Origin: Anoplopoma fimbria
Taxonomy: Eukaryota > Chordata > Actinopteri > Perciformes > Anoplopomatidae
Direction: 5' to 3'
Assembly (NCBI RefSeq): GCF_027596085.1
Contig: NC_072472.1
Coordinates: forward strand, 18,728,680 to 18,792,679
Length of the DNA stretch: 64,000 nt
The position numbers and the translations under genes were made by a program. The notes below the pieces were generated by a model that worked only from the letters and a program-made list of their open reading frames with translations, was not told where the DNA came from and did no database searches. Shown here piece after piece: positions 13,401 to 25,330 of this stretch (the stretch's first letter is position 1; every line of letters starts with the position of its first letter).

Positions 13401-15842
13401 TTAGAGTCTACCTCATTATTCTGAATTTTCTTCTTCAGTAACCAGAAAGCACATGTAAGATGAAATTGTGGGGCATTTATGGGGTTTCTTGCTCTTATTA
13501 AAGTTGTATAAGTTAAGGTTAAAGCATGTTTATTATTTTATCTGGTCATGGTAATTTATGGTTCTGATTTTCTGGTAGATTGTGACTTACTTTGTGGAAT
13601 CACACATTGTGGTTTTGGCTGCTGTATTTTCTTCATCTCTTTTGTGAGAAATAACACAGGAGATTCATCAGATTGTGCGGTACATAGAATCAATGGGACT
13701 AACTCTAACGGCTTAGCAAGGATGAAGTAAATGTGAGACTTAATAAGCAGTAAGGTTGTCGGTATGGAAAAGTGCCACTGGGACCAAATGTGCAAAATAG
13801 CTTGTGAGAAGATAAAATAGCTTACTCTAATTTTGATAAATATGTGGAATTGATTTATGATGTCTAAACAAAACAGAGCTTAAAGAAAAAAATACATTTT
13901 ATTGGCTTTTCGCTCTCTAAGCAAAGCCTCTCTTATTAATTGTTTTAGGTCCACTGGCTATCTGCGATAATCTGTTGGTCTCAGTGTAGGAAGCAAAATA
14001 TTTGTTATGAAAGACCACGCTGGCTCATTTTCAAAGCAGATTTACCAGCAGATAGTTTGCAGATGGAAATGAGGCGATTTGTTTCCATTATTTTCCATTT
14101 GTTGCAACAGTTTGCAACCATGCTGAGTTAGAGAATGTAAAAAAACTAGTCTTTGAATGCAGCAAATACTATAAATTCTGAGAAATATATTCAAATGTTC
14201 AACATATTTACCTTAAAACTGTTTTACAAGGCTGATTTATAAAAACAGAGTCCAGGTTTTGTGAGTCCCTTGCAGAATGTCAAATTGTGCCTTTGATATT
14301 AAATACTAAATTGCCACTTGAGAATTACCCAGTGAATCAAACAGAGTGCAATAAAGCAGAGAGGTGATGCAGCAGCCCTGTGACTCTCTGCTCTCGGCGA
14401 GACGATCTCTCTATTCAGAGCATTAAAATGGGAAATGATTCAGAACTAAAATGTGCTTTATAATTCATTTTTATTACTGAGGATGCTGTTGAACTGAATA
14501 CATGTCAGATCATCATATGTCACAACCTCATGGATGACTTCAGAGTCACTGATTTGTCGCTTCGGTCTCACGCTCCAGCGATTTTATTAATCCCTTTAGC
14601 CAATATCAAAACAGCCACTGTGAAGGAGCAGTAATGAACTTAACTGTTTTTTTTATGCAAGACAATTAGAGTGCAATTAGTTGATTGAAGTGATAAAGAC
14701 AGATAATCGCTGCTGAAAGTGCTCCTCTTTTCAATCCAAGGGTTTCTGCAGACCTGTCAGCAGCGAAATTCACAGAGTCCTGGTAACTGAGCCACATAAT
14801 GAAGGCCATTCAATACTCCAAAACACACTGATCTTACTGAGGGGTCTTTGTGATCCTTTCCTCTGCATGCTATTCAGATGAAATCAACTGTGTATGTTAG
14901 CATGGGGATTGTGTGTTTTTTATTATCTCCTTCACATATTTTTGGTTTACACTATTCTTCACTGATTGTAACCTGACATAGAAAATGAAATGATGCCCAC
15001 GTCTAAAATGCATTATGAATGAACTTATACAGCTTTTAATCTGTTTATAGCATTATATAATTATAGTTATAGGCACCCATAATGCTTTATAACATAATCA
15101 TAACTCATTATAAAGCATATTTAATCACATATGGTCAAGTATTACAATTCTTCATAATTGACACGTTTTTTGTGAGGATTGTAGTGTAGTATAATTCCTA
15201 TATTCGTAATACATTATAATCTTTTTTATTATGCATTATGGTCATTGTTATAGTGCATTATAATGCAATTATTAGTTTCTCTAAGTGGTGGTTGTTTGTG
15301 AGTGAAGTGTACGTATCATTAAATCTATGCAAGAAGAACACATAAAACATTGTAAAATATTTTTTATAATACATTTTAAATAGTTTTATGATAACTGTTA
15401 TTAAGCCTTAAGAGTGCTTATAACAATGATTATATGCCATAAGCAGGTTATGATGCGTTGTAAGTACCAGAATCACAATAGATTATAGACATGGATCTTG
15501 ATCTTGAAACATTAAACACAGTATGGGATCATTTACATCAAACTGAATTGCTAATTATTCTTCACAAATTTTTACTTTTTAATGAGTCCTACTTTCTGTA
15601 GTAATTTTGCAGCATGCACTGTTTTCTCCATTACAGGAATTCACAATGAACTTGTATAATAGACTGTGTATGACAAAAGCCTCCTGCTCTGCTACTGAAC
15701 ATGATCAAACTGAATCAAAACGTTCACATTCATGATATGATACTCACTTTTTCTCTCCTTGAAATGCATACTGACAAAAGCACTAACTGTACACTTTTAG
15801 GGCCCGTTGATTGCGACAGCTTTTACAAATGGATACCATTGA
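7318..15842 (+). CDS. msi2: Musashi RNA-binding protein 2, C-terminal coding part (3 exons, 5' end outside window)
   Basis: Musashi proteins have two N-terminal RRMs that bind UAG-core motifs in mRNA 3' UTRs and control translation in stem and neural progenitor cells. Only the low-complexity C-terminal region is here. Three exons join in frame: 7318-7497 (phase 1 in, phase 1 out), 11448-11602 (phase 1 in, phase 0 out) and 15801-15871 with TGA at 15840-15842. The joined peptide contains [26 protein letters not shown] and the ending [13 protein letters not shown], which I recognise as the vertebrate MSI2 tail; MSI1 differs at several of these positions. The RRMs, the Ala-rich segment and the start codon are upstream. 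A paralogue label (msi2a or msi2b, expected after the teleost genome duplication) cannot be given from this tail alone. Confidence 0.93.
7498..11447 (+). other. msi2: msi2 intron
   Basis: The intron lies between the cassette exon and the C-terminal exon, with GTTTGT donor and TATGCAG acceptor. It is AT-rich with homopolymer runs. I see no further exon, RNA gene or clear transposon in it. Confidence 0.85.
11448..11602 (+). CDS. msi2: msi2 conserved C-terminal exon
   Basis: The exon is 155 nt, preceded by TATGCAG and followed by GTGAGT. It encodes [20 protein letters not shown] and then [20 protein letters not shown] and [11 protein letters not shown], nearly identical to the human MSI2 C-terminus as I remember it. 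Its first two bases complete a split Gly codon. It ends in phase 0, matching the exon at 15801. Confidence 0.95.
11603..15800 (+). other. msi2: msi2 intron with possible conserved non-coding blocks
   Basis: The intron has donor GTGAGT and acceptor ACACTTTTAG. It holds no further exon that I can support. A tract near 14340-14780 is rich in TAAT/ATTA and TGATAAAG-type sites. The segment near 14990-15480 is a cluster of degenerate palindromic CATTATAA motifs, listed separately. Confidence 0.8.
14990..15480. repeat. AT-rich palindromic CATTATAA-motif cluster
   Basis: The segment repeatedly contains CATTATAA, TTATAATG, GCTTTATAAC and ATTATAAAGC in both orientations. Examples lie near 15075-15120 and 15215-15265. 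This looks like a decayed MITE-like or AT-rich interspersed repeat inside an msi2 intron. I saw no clear terminal inverted repeat or target-site duplication. Confidence 0.5.
15801..15842 (+). CDS. msi2: msi2 terminal coding exon (last 13 residues and stop)
   Basis: After the acceptor ACACTTTTAG the frame reads [13 protein letters not shown] and TGA, the invariant Musashi C-terminus. The exon continues 29 nt past the stop to a donor at 15871/15872 (AGAG|gtattg). The stop is therefore under 50 nt from the last exon junction and should not trigger nonsense-mediated decay. Confidence 0.96.
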   Translation, partial: GPLIATAFTNGYH

Positions 15843-15871
15843 ACAGGTGGCCGGTTGCCATCTCATCAGAG

Positions 15872-16928
15872 GTATTGCATTTTATTTACTGTGCATTTCT
15901 ATCCTAATACATGTTCATCACATCATTCTCTGTTTATTCGCCTTCCCTCAAAGTGACAGAGCTGGTGGTAAAGTGTGAGTGTGACGGAAGGTTTACATCT
16001 AAATTAATGTGGAGGCCTCTGTTGGCGAGGTGGTCTGTATGACGACAGTAGAAAAGATGATCATTGATTTTTAAAAAAATCAATCATTGTTTGTGGGACT
16101 TGCAATGGGAGAAGTTCGTACTTCAGTCACACACACACACATGCTACCAGTTTTTCTATCTTTTTTCTTATTAACTTTTGAAATGTTTCCAACCTTAAAA
16201 AAAAAACAAAGTCCTACACATATTTTCCGAGGACAGAACTCTCATCACACCACTTCACCGCTATGACTAAAATAAAACCAAAACATTTTACCAACAAGCC
16301 AATTGTCTTGAATCATTAAATATTGAACAAGCAGCAAATGTCTACGTGGAACCGAATATTTCAGTTTCATCATGTTTATTTTGTCACTGTTATTTATCTT
16401 TATGCTAATATTGTCCTTCATGTTTAATAGAACCACATGATGTCTTGAGCTGTTTTGTCCGCTTCCAGCTACTTTTGGTAGACATGACGTGTGGTGTGTG
16501 TTGAACTCATTTGTGCACACGTGTTTAAATGATTGTTTAATGGGTTATTTCCCGCTAAGCAATCAACCCAGCTAAGCATTACAACTATTTGAAGACTGGA
16601 AAGTAGCGGCACGCATGTGAACATGATTGCTAAGTTAACAAGTGATGTAACCAAGAAGTATAGTCTGTAATAAATGAACTCATGCAACAAGTTTCGATCT
16701 TCTGCTATGTATGATAATTGCTGTCACAATAGTTTAATGCTATTGTGCCTCAGTAGGTATCCAAAATATTATGTCGTAGTCGCATTATTGACTACAGATT
16801 TCTGTGATTAATTGTCACTGTGAATACGTAAGAGTACAGTATTTGTGGTCAGAATTTATGCAAATGAAATTAATGTTTTTTTAATGCTGGTACCATCCTT
16901 TTTTTTTTCTTTCTTTATCACCCAGCAG
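15872..16928 (+). other. msi2: msi2 intron inside the 3' UTR
   Basis: The donor is gtattg after AGAG, and the acceptor is a T-rich tract followed by CACCCAGCAG. Splicing joins ...CATCAGAG to AGTATATCTGG. From memory, human MSI2 mRNA has a closely related sequence running across this junction, which supports a spliced 3' UTR. The intron contains a short (CA)n tract near 16128 and nothing else notable. Confidence 0.8.
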
Positions 16929-17680
16929 AGTATATCTGGTGGCCCAGGAAAGACAGGACGAAGTTTCTAATTGGCTTTGTGTGCAGGTGATGCTATCCAA
17001 CTTCAAGCACTACAGCGTCACCTAGGCAAAAAGAACGAAAGTCGGAACCATATGAAGAAGAAAAGAAAAACGTTAGTCATCTCAGAAAAATAACAACTGC
17101 TGTACTATAATCCAAACCTCCTATAACTTTACAACCTGGTTTGGTATGATGTTTCACGTCGATTTCATTCACCGATTTCCTTCCTCTGTTAGCTTTTGTT
17201 TTGATTAGTTTTTAAGGAGTCATTTTAGTTTTAACCTTAATTTTTGTGTCATTTTATTTGATCTTATAGTATATTTGTGTAAATGGATTTTGTTGAAAGT
17301 TCGGGGGTCATAGCCAAGAATATCTGCAAGTCATGTCTTCATCTTTGGAGTGTTCACGAGAAATGATTGGATGTTCCATTCAGTCTTTCTGCAAAAAAAA
17401 AAGAAAGTTCAGCGTGGTGAGAATTGGAGGGAAAAAAAAAAATTTAAGGAAACTTTACAGAGGGTATCTAAGTAATAAATCTTAGTAGCTGTTTTATTTC
17501 TTGTGATGTCTCATTGTTAACCATAATTACCTATTTTTGGGCAATACAAAGAGGACTCCAATATTTTTATGGTCCTTTTTTATAAGTGTTGTTTTTGTTG
17601 TTTAGAAATATATATATATGCTATAACAAATTTCATATAACTACATTGTGAATTCAAACTTGAGAAAAAGAAATGTAGCT

Positions 17681-17688
17681 GTACATAT
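17681..17688 (+). promoter_or_regulatory. Pumilio-type site TGTACATA in msi2 3' UTR
   Basis: The octamer matches the PUF-protein consensus UGUANAUA on the sense strand of the probable 3' UTR. A second match, TGTAAATA, lies at 17870-17877, under 200 nt away. Function is inferred from motif and position only. Confidence 0.4.
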
Positions 17689-20600
17689 TATTCCAGTCAC
17701 TGCATATAACCAACTCAGTGAGAGAATAGCATATTTTTGTGATGGTGTGTCAAAAGAACATGTTATAGCGTGTGAATAGAAGAAAAAAGCTGTAAACAGT
17801 TAATTATTATACTTTTTCTGCTGGAAGACGGTATAAACGACCCCAGAGACAAACAGAACACAGTTTCTCTGTAAATACCGAAGACGAATAATTTTACAAG
17901 TGTCATACCAGCAAATTTACAAACGGTGAGTTGAGTCAACACAGTTTTAAGAAATAAAAAAAAAGAGCCTGATTGGTATCTTTTGTTTAACTGTTAAGAT
18001 ATCAGTATCATTTCAAAGAGAGAGACAGAGAAAGAAAAAAAAAAAAGATGATTTAATCCAAAGCACACTGTACTTAGATGTGAAGATTAGAACTTGAACC
18101 AGGCATTTTACAGTGCTCTGTGCGTCCTGACACTTTTATACTCTTGAGAGGAACTTAGGTGTACGTTATTGTTTGTTTCATCCTGCTTGTTCCCGATTCG
18201 TTTTTATTTTTTGGAACACAAGATCTGGGCTCTGTGCTGGAGCCTTTATGTAACGCTTGTTCTCTGAATCAGTTATTTTATGAATGAATTAGGAAAGTCA
18301 ACATTTTGATACCATACCTCAGCCTTTGCGAGTTCTATTGTGGAATCAATGGCAGGTTTTAATTTATTCTAGTGGCAAAATAAATGAAAACACTGAAGGG
18401 TCATAAAGCGAGTAATCATTGCACTGTGAGTAGTAAAGTACAGGCCATTTTCCTATTTGCACATGTATATGTCGGCTTTAAAAAAAACGGCCCTGTGCTT
18501 TGGGATAGTATGAAGGATTTTGGGGGTTAATGTATTCTCGACTAGACAAACACTTCAGAGTTTTGAGGTGAGTTAACAGCTTGGGAGGTAGTAACTGATA
18601 TGTTGCAGTGTACACTTGGATCTCTTTATATATTAGACCCATGTCTCATCTAAAGATATTTATACAGGGTTAAAAGATGACACTGAATTATTCACTCTCT
18701 GTCGCTGCACCAGGTGTTACACGGTGTGTGTGGTTAATGATTTTGCTCATGATAAACATTTAATAATATTATGCTCCAGTCCGGTTTTTAAAAGTCATTA
18801 ATGGAATGAGTGGTGTGTTTTTTTTCTGAAATACTTTACCTGCGGCAGGTGTACTTGTTGTTTTCATTTTACCCACTTCTTGTCTCATTTATTTTTATTT
18901 CAAAACAACCAGGTAAAGAAATATGCTGGATACTTCTAAAGTAAATGATATGGAGGTGTGATCAAGTAATAATTTAACAGAGTAAAGAAAAAAAAAACTT
19001 GTAATGTTCAAATGTAAAAGAAAATAAGAAATACAAAACTATAAAAAAAAAAGAAAGATGCTTCTTTGCTGATTTCAAGTTTAATCAGAGTTTTATTGAT
19101 ACTTTGTGGTTTATATATTAATAATTGTAATATACTATTAAAATGTACTGTGCATCCATTGCTTTCTCTCTTTCCATTCCCCATCCTCAGAGATCCTACT
19201 TCTTTTGTTGATCATTCATGTATTTCATTAGTGTGTAAAGAAATCACAGTTAACTTGTAAACAGAGTGCTGTCTTTGATACCAGTGTAGTGGTCTTTGTT
19301 GTTCTCCCTTGCTCTACCTCTCCTTTCTCTCATATTTATCCCTCTCCCCCTTCGCGCTCTTTTTCTATCTCCTGTAATTACAAAGTAGATGTTATATAGG
19401 ACTCATTAATATAATACTTGTAGTGAATAGTGGATTTAGGACCAGTCAAGATAGACCTTTCTCTAAATGATCATGTTATTCTGAGATTTGCAGACAATTA
19501 TTTTGATAGCAGTTCATTGTAATTTATTCCCTGTATGTTTTATCTTTTGGTTCGGTTTTTGCCACTCTCACATGGTTTCAGCTAACCAAAGCTCTCATGG
19601 ATGAACAATAGAGAAACAGTTGCTGTAAGATGGAATTGTACACAAGGCATTATTTGGATCCCCACCCTTGAATGTTTTAAAAGGGGTGTGCCATACTACC
19701 TTAAATGCTAACGCTAGATATGCAAAACTGTTATTTTTGATTACTTTCTAAGAGGGACACAAGTTAAAATCAAGATCTTTATGTAAAAAGTATTTCATAT
19801 TTTTTTAAGAAACATACCAATGATTATCACACTAGTCAAAATACCAGTCATAGTGCTGTTTAAATAACATGTTTAATATTTGTACACTTAGAAAATACCC
19901 CATATGTTGTTTTTAGACAGTAGCTCTTATTTCTGTCAAAACTTAAATTTATAAGTCTAATCATTTAAAGCGTAGATTCTGGGAACTAGCTTTTGTCTAA
20001 ATCGGCAATCAATGTTGTTCACACATATTAACATTATAGAGGCGTAACTGTACAAATGAAAAAGACCTACTGCAAAAGACTCATAAACAGAAGACTTCTG
20101 TCTCATAAGCAATACTAGCAGCTGTTAAAGGATGGGCTGTGAAGCAGGGAATTCATGTCCTGACATTGAACCAGCACCCTAAAGCTGTGATTCATTGCTG
20201 AGAGCAGAAAAGATTATATTTAAGCTGGAGTTTAAATGCTCTAAGTTTCTGTAAAATTCCATGTCGAAGGATGCCCATAATTCAAACCTGAATCACACAA
20301 ACAGCTGTGTTTCAAGCAAAAAAAATATATATATTATAAAGCCTCAAGCTGTGAGCACACTGCGAGTTATTATTTTTTTTAGAATAATTTCAATGACATA
20401 ATTCAGGTTTATCACAGTTATTTCATTATTTCACCTCATGGGGTCTTAAAATTGAATCCTGTTACATTAATAAATAACATTAGTGTCTATTCGTTTTCCT
20501 CATCCATTATAGACTGTCAAATGACATACAGTAAACACAGTAATGGCAGCTTTGATAGTGACGCTAAAAGTCAAATTATTCCAATGAACCAGCACATATA

Positions 20601-22584
20601 CGGGACAATGTGTTATTTGGAAATAGGAAAAAAATAATAATCCCAAAAGACAATGTCAACATGTCAAATAATTTTAAACTTTACTTTAAAATGATAAAAT
20701 AAATTGATCGCATTCAAGAGTGCAGGGAAAGTATAAAAAAAACAAAGGAAAGCAAAAATAATATCTATTCAAAGAAATAACATGTTTCAAGTATTAATGC
20801 TCATGTTCGCCACATTTGCACATTTTAGTGTCAAAAGATATCTTACAGTCAAAAACAATAATATTAATAGGAGTACCAACGTGTATGTGTACTAGCAAAG
20901 TTAGACAGGGTAAAATAAAGTGTCCCTCTGTTTAATTTGCAGCATTGTTCCTTTCTTTATCTGAATATTTTATCAAAGAATAAACTATAACTCAAACCAC
21001 CTACAAACCGATAATAGAAGCTCCAAATTTCGCTGCCATTTCATCTGAAAAACAAATGTGCAACAAGTATGAAATATATTATTTAGCTTTTCCCGCTGTT
21101 GCAGTGCCTGGTGGCTCAAACTTCAATAAACCCTTTCTGAATGAAATGGCTAATTTTCCCTCTCACAATATACAGATGGACTCTTCCATCGTTTTGTGAT
21201 CCTGTAGCTTGGACTTTAAGGTAGCATGGCTCTGTTGCTGTAATTTCATTTTATCTCAAACTGACAGCAGTTTACAGCTGATGAATGTTACACATCTTAG
21301 TAGGCTAGCGTATCCATTTGGGGAGAGGGGAGGGGTCTTGATTTAACAAAAAAAAAATAATCAAAAAAGAAAAAAAGTCAACCTGGAAGGTGTTGACATT
21401 TGTAGTGTACTACCGTATCCATTTAAACTTGAATCTTGAGGCAAGTGCTAGGCAATGGCCAAACGATTTACCCCATCCGCTGTGGGAGAAGCCCACCCTG
21501 AAACCACACGCACTTGTGAGATTTCTGTCCTCTTGAATCTGTTTTATGGACAAGAACAACTGTCCCTAAAGATGGGACGTCAGACGAGGACTGTTTCAGG
21601 CTCTGCTCTATTTCCAACTAATTGAACAGACTTTGAAGGCTCATTGAACGTTCTTGAGCATTTACACCCAAAAAGCGGCTTATTCGTAGTGGTGCTAATG
21701 GTTTTAAACCAGACAATGTACCCTTATCTCTGAGAGATACTGGAAACTGTCACAGTGACCACAAAGTTAGTCTCCCAGTCCACAAAGTGACTCCCACTAA
21801 CACCACAGTTTCTAGTGTCGGCTCTCCTGTTTTTTCAAATTTAGACTGAACCCTTCAAGGTGACAGAAATAGCACAAGTTCAACTGTTCTGTTGTGTTTC
21901 AGGGGGAGTGTCCCCTTCAGTTCAAACCATTGCCATCTCACCCATGCTCATTGCTGATTATATACAATTGCAATGTATATGTGTATAGATGAATATATAT
22001 ATATTTGCAATTTCACACATTTGAACAATGTTAGACTGGAGACCTCCGCTGTATACAGAATACTCTTCACACAGCTCCACCCAGGTTCATTATTAGCTTA
22101 TGTTCACCAACACGAGAGTTCACCCCTGGCGTGTTGTCGAGTTTGGAGCAGACCGCATGGCCTAGAGGGGAGCCTGGAAGCTCTTCAGACTGCATGGACG
22201 GCAGTGTGAGGCTCTGCTGTGCTTCCATGTTTCTGCAGGCTGAGCACAGAGCTCTCTTCACTGCTGTCTGCCCATTCCTAACACTTGCCCCTTTTTTTTA
22301 TGTTAACCGACTTTTTATGGCGAGAGACAGACAGACTTGACTGACATCTGAAAGCATCTTTCAGGTTATCATATGGCTTGCTTAAGCCCTGTTGTAAAAA
22401 AAATATACTAAAAAAAAAAAATGATAATAATGACAATAATAATAATGGATGGGGGTCTCTCACATATCAAATGTGGAAAGTCTAATTTTATATTTGTATT
22501 TTCAAATAATAATATTGACAAAAAATGTCTGTGAAAGGTTTCCATCCTCTACTGTGGTCCAGAAATTGATGTGTCTGTCTGGAA

Positions 22585-22599
22585 AATAAATAAAATAAA
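22585..22599 (+). terminator. msi2: Candidate msi2 distal poly(A) signal
   Basis: Two overlapping AATAAA hexamers lie at 22585-22590 and 22594-22599 and are followed by T/GT-rich sequence. They come at the end of a continuous non-coding tract that starts at the msi2 UTR exon. Confidence 0.5.
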
Positions 22600-24359
22600 C
22601 TGAATTGTTATATGACTTGTTTTCAATGTTTCATTGCATTTCTTTTTTCTATAATATATTTGCTTAAGATGATATATATATATATTTGACCTTATGTCAA
22701 CATTTCAATGTCAAGTGTAATTATGTGGTGATCCATCAATTCAAAGAGACGATCACTCCATGCTATATAGCATCTGCTGACATCCCATAACTGGATACTA
22801 CTGGACAAGACTGTTGTGAGTACTTTCTGTTTAATACAAGCAACACGATTATTTGGGGGGTTTTATTCACCTTTTCACTCACAAACACACTCAGCATATC
22901 GGCACCGGGATCCTTCCAGGTCACTCATCAAGTCAGCAGGATTAATAGAGTCTGAGCACTGTGGTGCATTTGGGGGGGAAACGTTGAACAAACAAGTGCA
23001 GGCGTGTAATTCTGCTGCCCCTCAGTGGTCTCTTCCAGCACTTTGGAGGATGCAACGCTTTAAGGAGAAAAGGCACAGCATACACACCGGTGCTTTATTT
23101 TTTCATCAGTAGTATCACATGGAGAGCATCAATATTAGCTGAGGCTCAGGTTATTCAACGGCTGTGATGAGTAGATGTGCAAACAAGGCTGCTGCGTGAC
23201 AGGCCTGTTAGAGCCGTACAATAGCAGGGAATGAAGCACACATAAAGTATTAAGTGTCGCCTCTGATGCGTTTGTCAGCGTGCGAATAGTCCCGCTTTTA
23301 CTCGTGATGGAAAATTTCATTTCAGATGCCAGAAACAAAAATCAAAATTTTCTGAGGTGAACCATGAAGAAGCATAAACCACTGAAAATGTAGAAATAAT
23401 TTCTGCTACCTAAACAATTCCTATTTTTCTGTTTCTGTAATATTAAAATCATGCCAGCTCTTGAAGGCTTGGTCCTGACTAGATTGTTCCATTTTCAACT
23501 AATATATACTGTATATTTTATACTGGGAACCACAGATATAGCTATGTATTAAAATAATAAAGTCATGAGTATTTTCTAGCAGATTCAGAAGATATTTTTG
23601 TATATGTGTCTTTTGATATAGACCATGATTGTTAAACATAATGTTACTGCTGCATTGAAATTCTTGGATCAGGATTTTTAATGTGGGTGCTTGTCAGGTG
23701 AGACCAACAGTCCGACAGCTTCATCACTCATTCAGACAAGGTGATCTATAATTCTGACTGAGATCAATACTGTTCCCGGCTCTTGTTTTTCAGAGCCGAG
23801 GCATGAGAAGTTTAGATCACGCTGCATTCATTGTGTTTGTGTTATGAGTAGAATGATAATCCCACTGACTATCTGGACTATTGTTTAACTTTTACAGAAG
23901 CTGCTTTTGATTTTTATGCTTTCTCTGACAGACAAGTGTGAAGCCCAGTCATGAGGTATGTGCATACATGACATTCAAACACGCAAACTATGATATATAA
24001 ACAGATGAAATACAGCATGTGTCAGTCAAATGTTATCCATGTCCAGTATTTCCTGATTTCTGGGTTAAATAAAAAAATTGAAATAGCTTTGAACAAAAAA
24101 ATACAAACACTAAAATAAGAATAAAGGATATTTTGTTAAATCCCAGACAATATATATTCAAAATAACAATTGGCACACTTGAAACATGTCTGTGGCTTTG
24201 TCATTTTATTATATGCTATATTTTGTCATTAACCTACAGCAGATCTGAAAGGTGTTTGTCCAGATTCCTGGTCACTGTAATTAGCAGACAATTTCGTCTT
24301 GCACTTGTCTGTGTTTTTAACCCGCAGGCCTAACTGGTTGACCTTTGCAGTCCTATTGC

Positions 24360-25330
24360 CTTTAATTAAGTGCTAATTAAAAGTGCCATTACAACCAGAG
24401 AGCTCGCCACTCGCCGGCCCTTAAAAAGGAGGATCCAGGTCTTAGGTGGAACACGGCAAGACAAGCAGCAGTCATTATGGGAGCTAAATGTCAGCTCACA
24501 GCAGAGAAAAAGGAAGCTGTTATTAATCTGTGGAATCAAGGTCTGCTTTAAAGATAAAATGTCATAAGTAATATTTGAGCAGCAGGGCCTACACTATAAA
24601 ACTGATTTAATCACCTGTGTTCAGCTATATGTGATCTCATCTGTATCATCCATTAACTATAATTATCACAAATGCACAGTTGCCAAATTAATTATTCCTA
24701 AAAATTATTCCTTTAATACATCTTACTATATATTTTATACTTCCAATTTACCAGTTGCTTGATTTTTAAATCCCTCAAAAAAAAAATGTAGGGGGTTCCC
24801 TTACTACACAGTAAACAGTGATACACATGAACTTTGCCGAATATGTTTTCAGCATGTCACCTGCTCATTTGTTGGCCTCACCTCATACTAGAAGCTCTGT
24901 GTAAATTTCCCATGGGCCGGTGCTAACAGGCTGAATGTGACAGCTCCTGGCAAACACAAACAAGCCACAGTGTGCAGGAATGCCACCGCGAGGAGGATGC
25001 TGCAACAACGCTCTGGCCGCCGTGGAGGTGTAATGAAGAAGAGGTAGTTCAAGAGGCGCTCTGCTGCTGCTGCCACCGCCGTGTGCGTCAGCCTTGCGAA
25101 GCAGAGGAGCGAGCTGAAGAATACCTGGCTGCCATGCATATTCATGCAGTGATGTGGTGCTGCAGGAGACTCACAACCCCAATCCTCCAGCCTGAGAGGA
25201 CACCTCAGGGCCCCGCGGCATTTATTAACGGTAATTAAGAGCTAGTCTGAGATGCTGGCATGTTTAATTGCCAATTAGGGCTGGGTTAGCTATAGATGAA
25301 AATGACAGGTATTTATATAATACATCAGCC
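24360..25330. promoter_or_regulatory. Candidate conserved non-coding (enhancer-like) block
   Basis: The block begins with TTTAATTAAGTGCTAATTAA and ends with TTTAATTGCCAATTAGGGCT, both dense homeodomain-type ATTA/TAAT sites. Between them is a GC-richer segment without a supported gene. The composition differs from the flanking AT-rich DNA. Conservation cannot be tested here, so this is only a candidate. Confidence 0.25.

Larger units (their letters stand above)
16929..22610 (+). other. msi2: msi2 terminal 3' UTR exon
   Basis: The exon starts after the CAGCAG acceptor with AGTATATCTGG, followed by GGAAAGACAGGACGAAGTTT, which resembles the human MSI2 3' UTR just after the stop. The following 5.6 kb has no supported reading frame and is AT-rich. 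It contains Pumilio-type octamers TGTACATA (17681-17688) and TGTAAATA (17870-17877) and several TAG-core Musashi-like sites. Overlapping AATAAA signals at 22585-22599 are the best distal polyadenylation site. The 3' end is inferred, and shorter UTR forms are likely. Confidence 0.6.
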
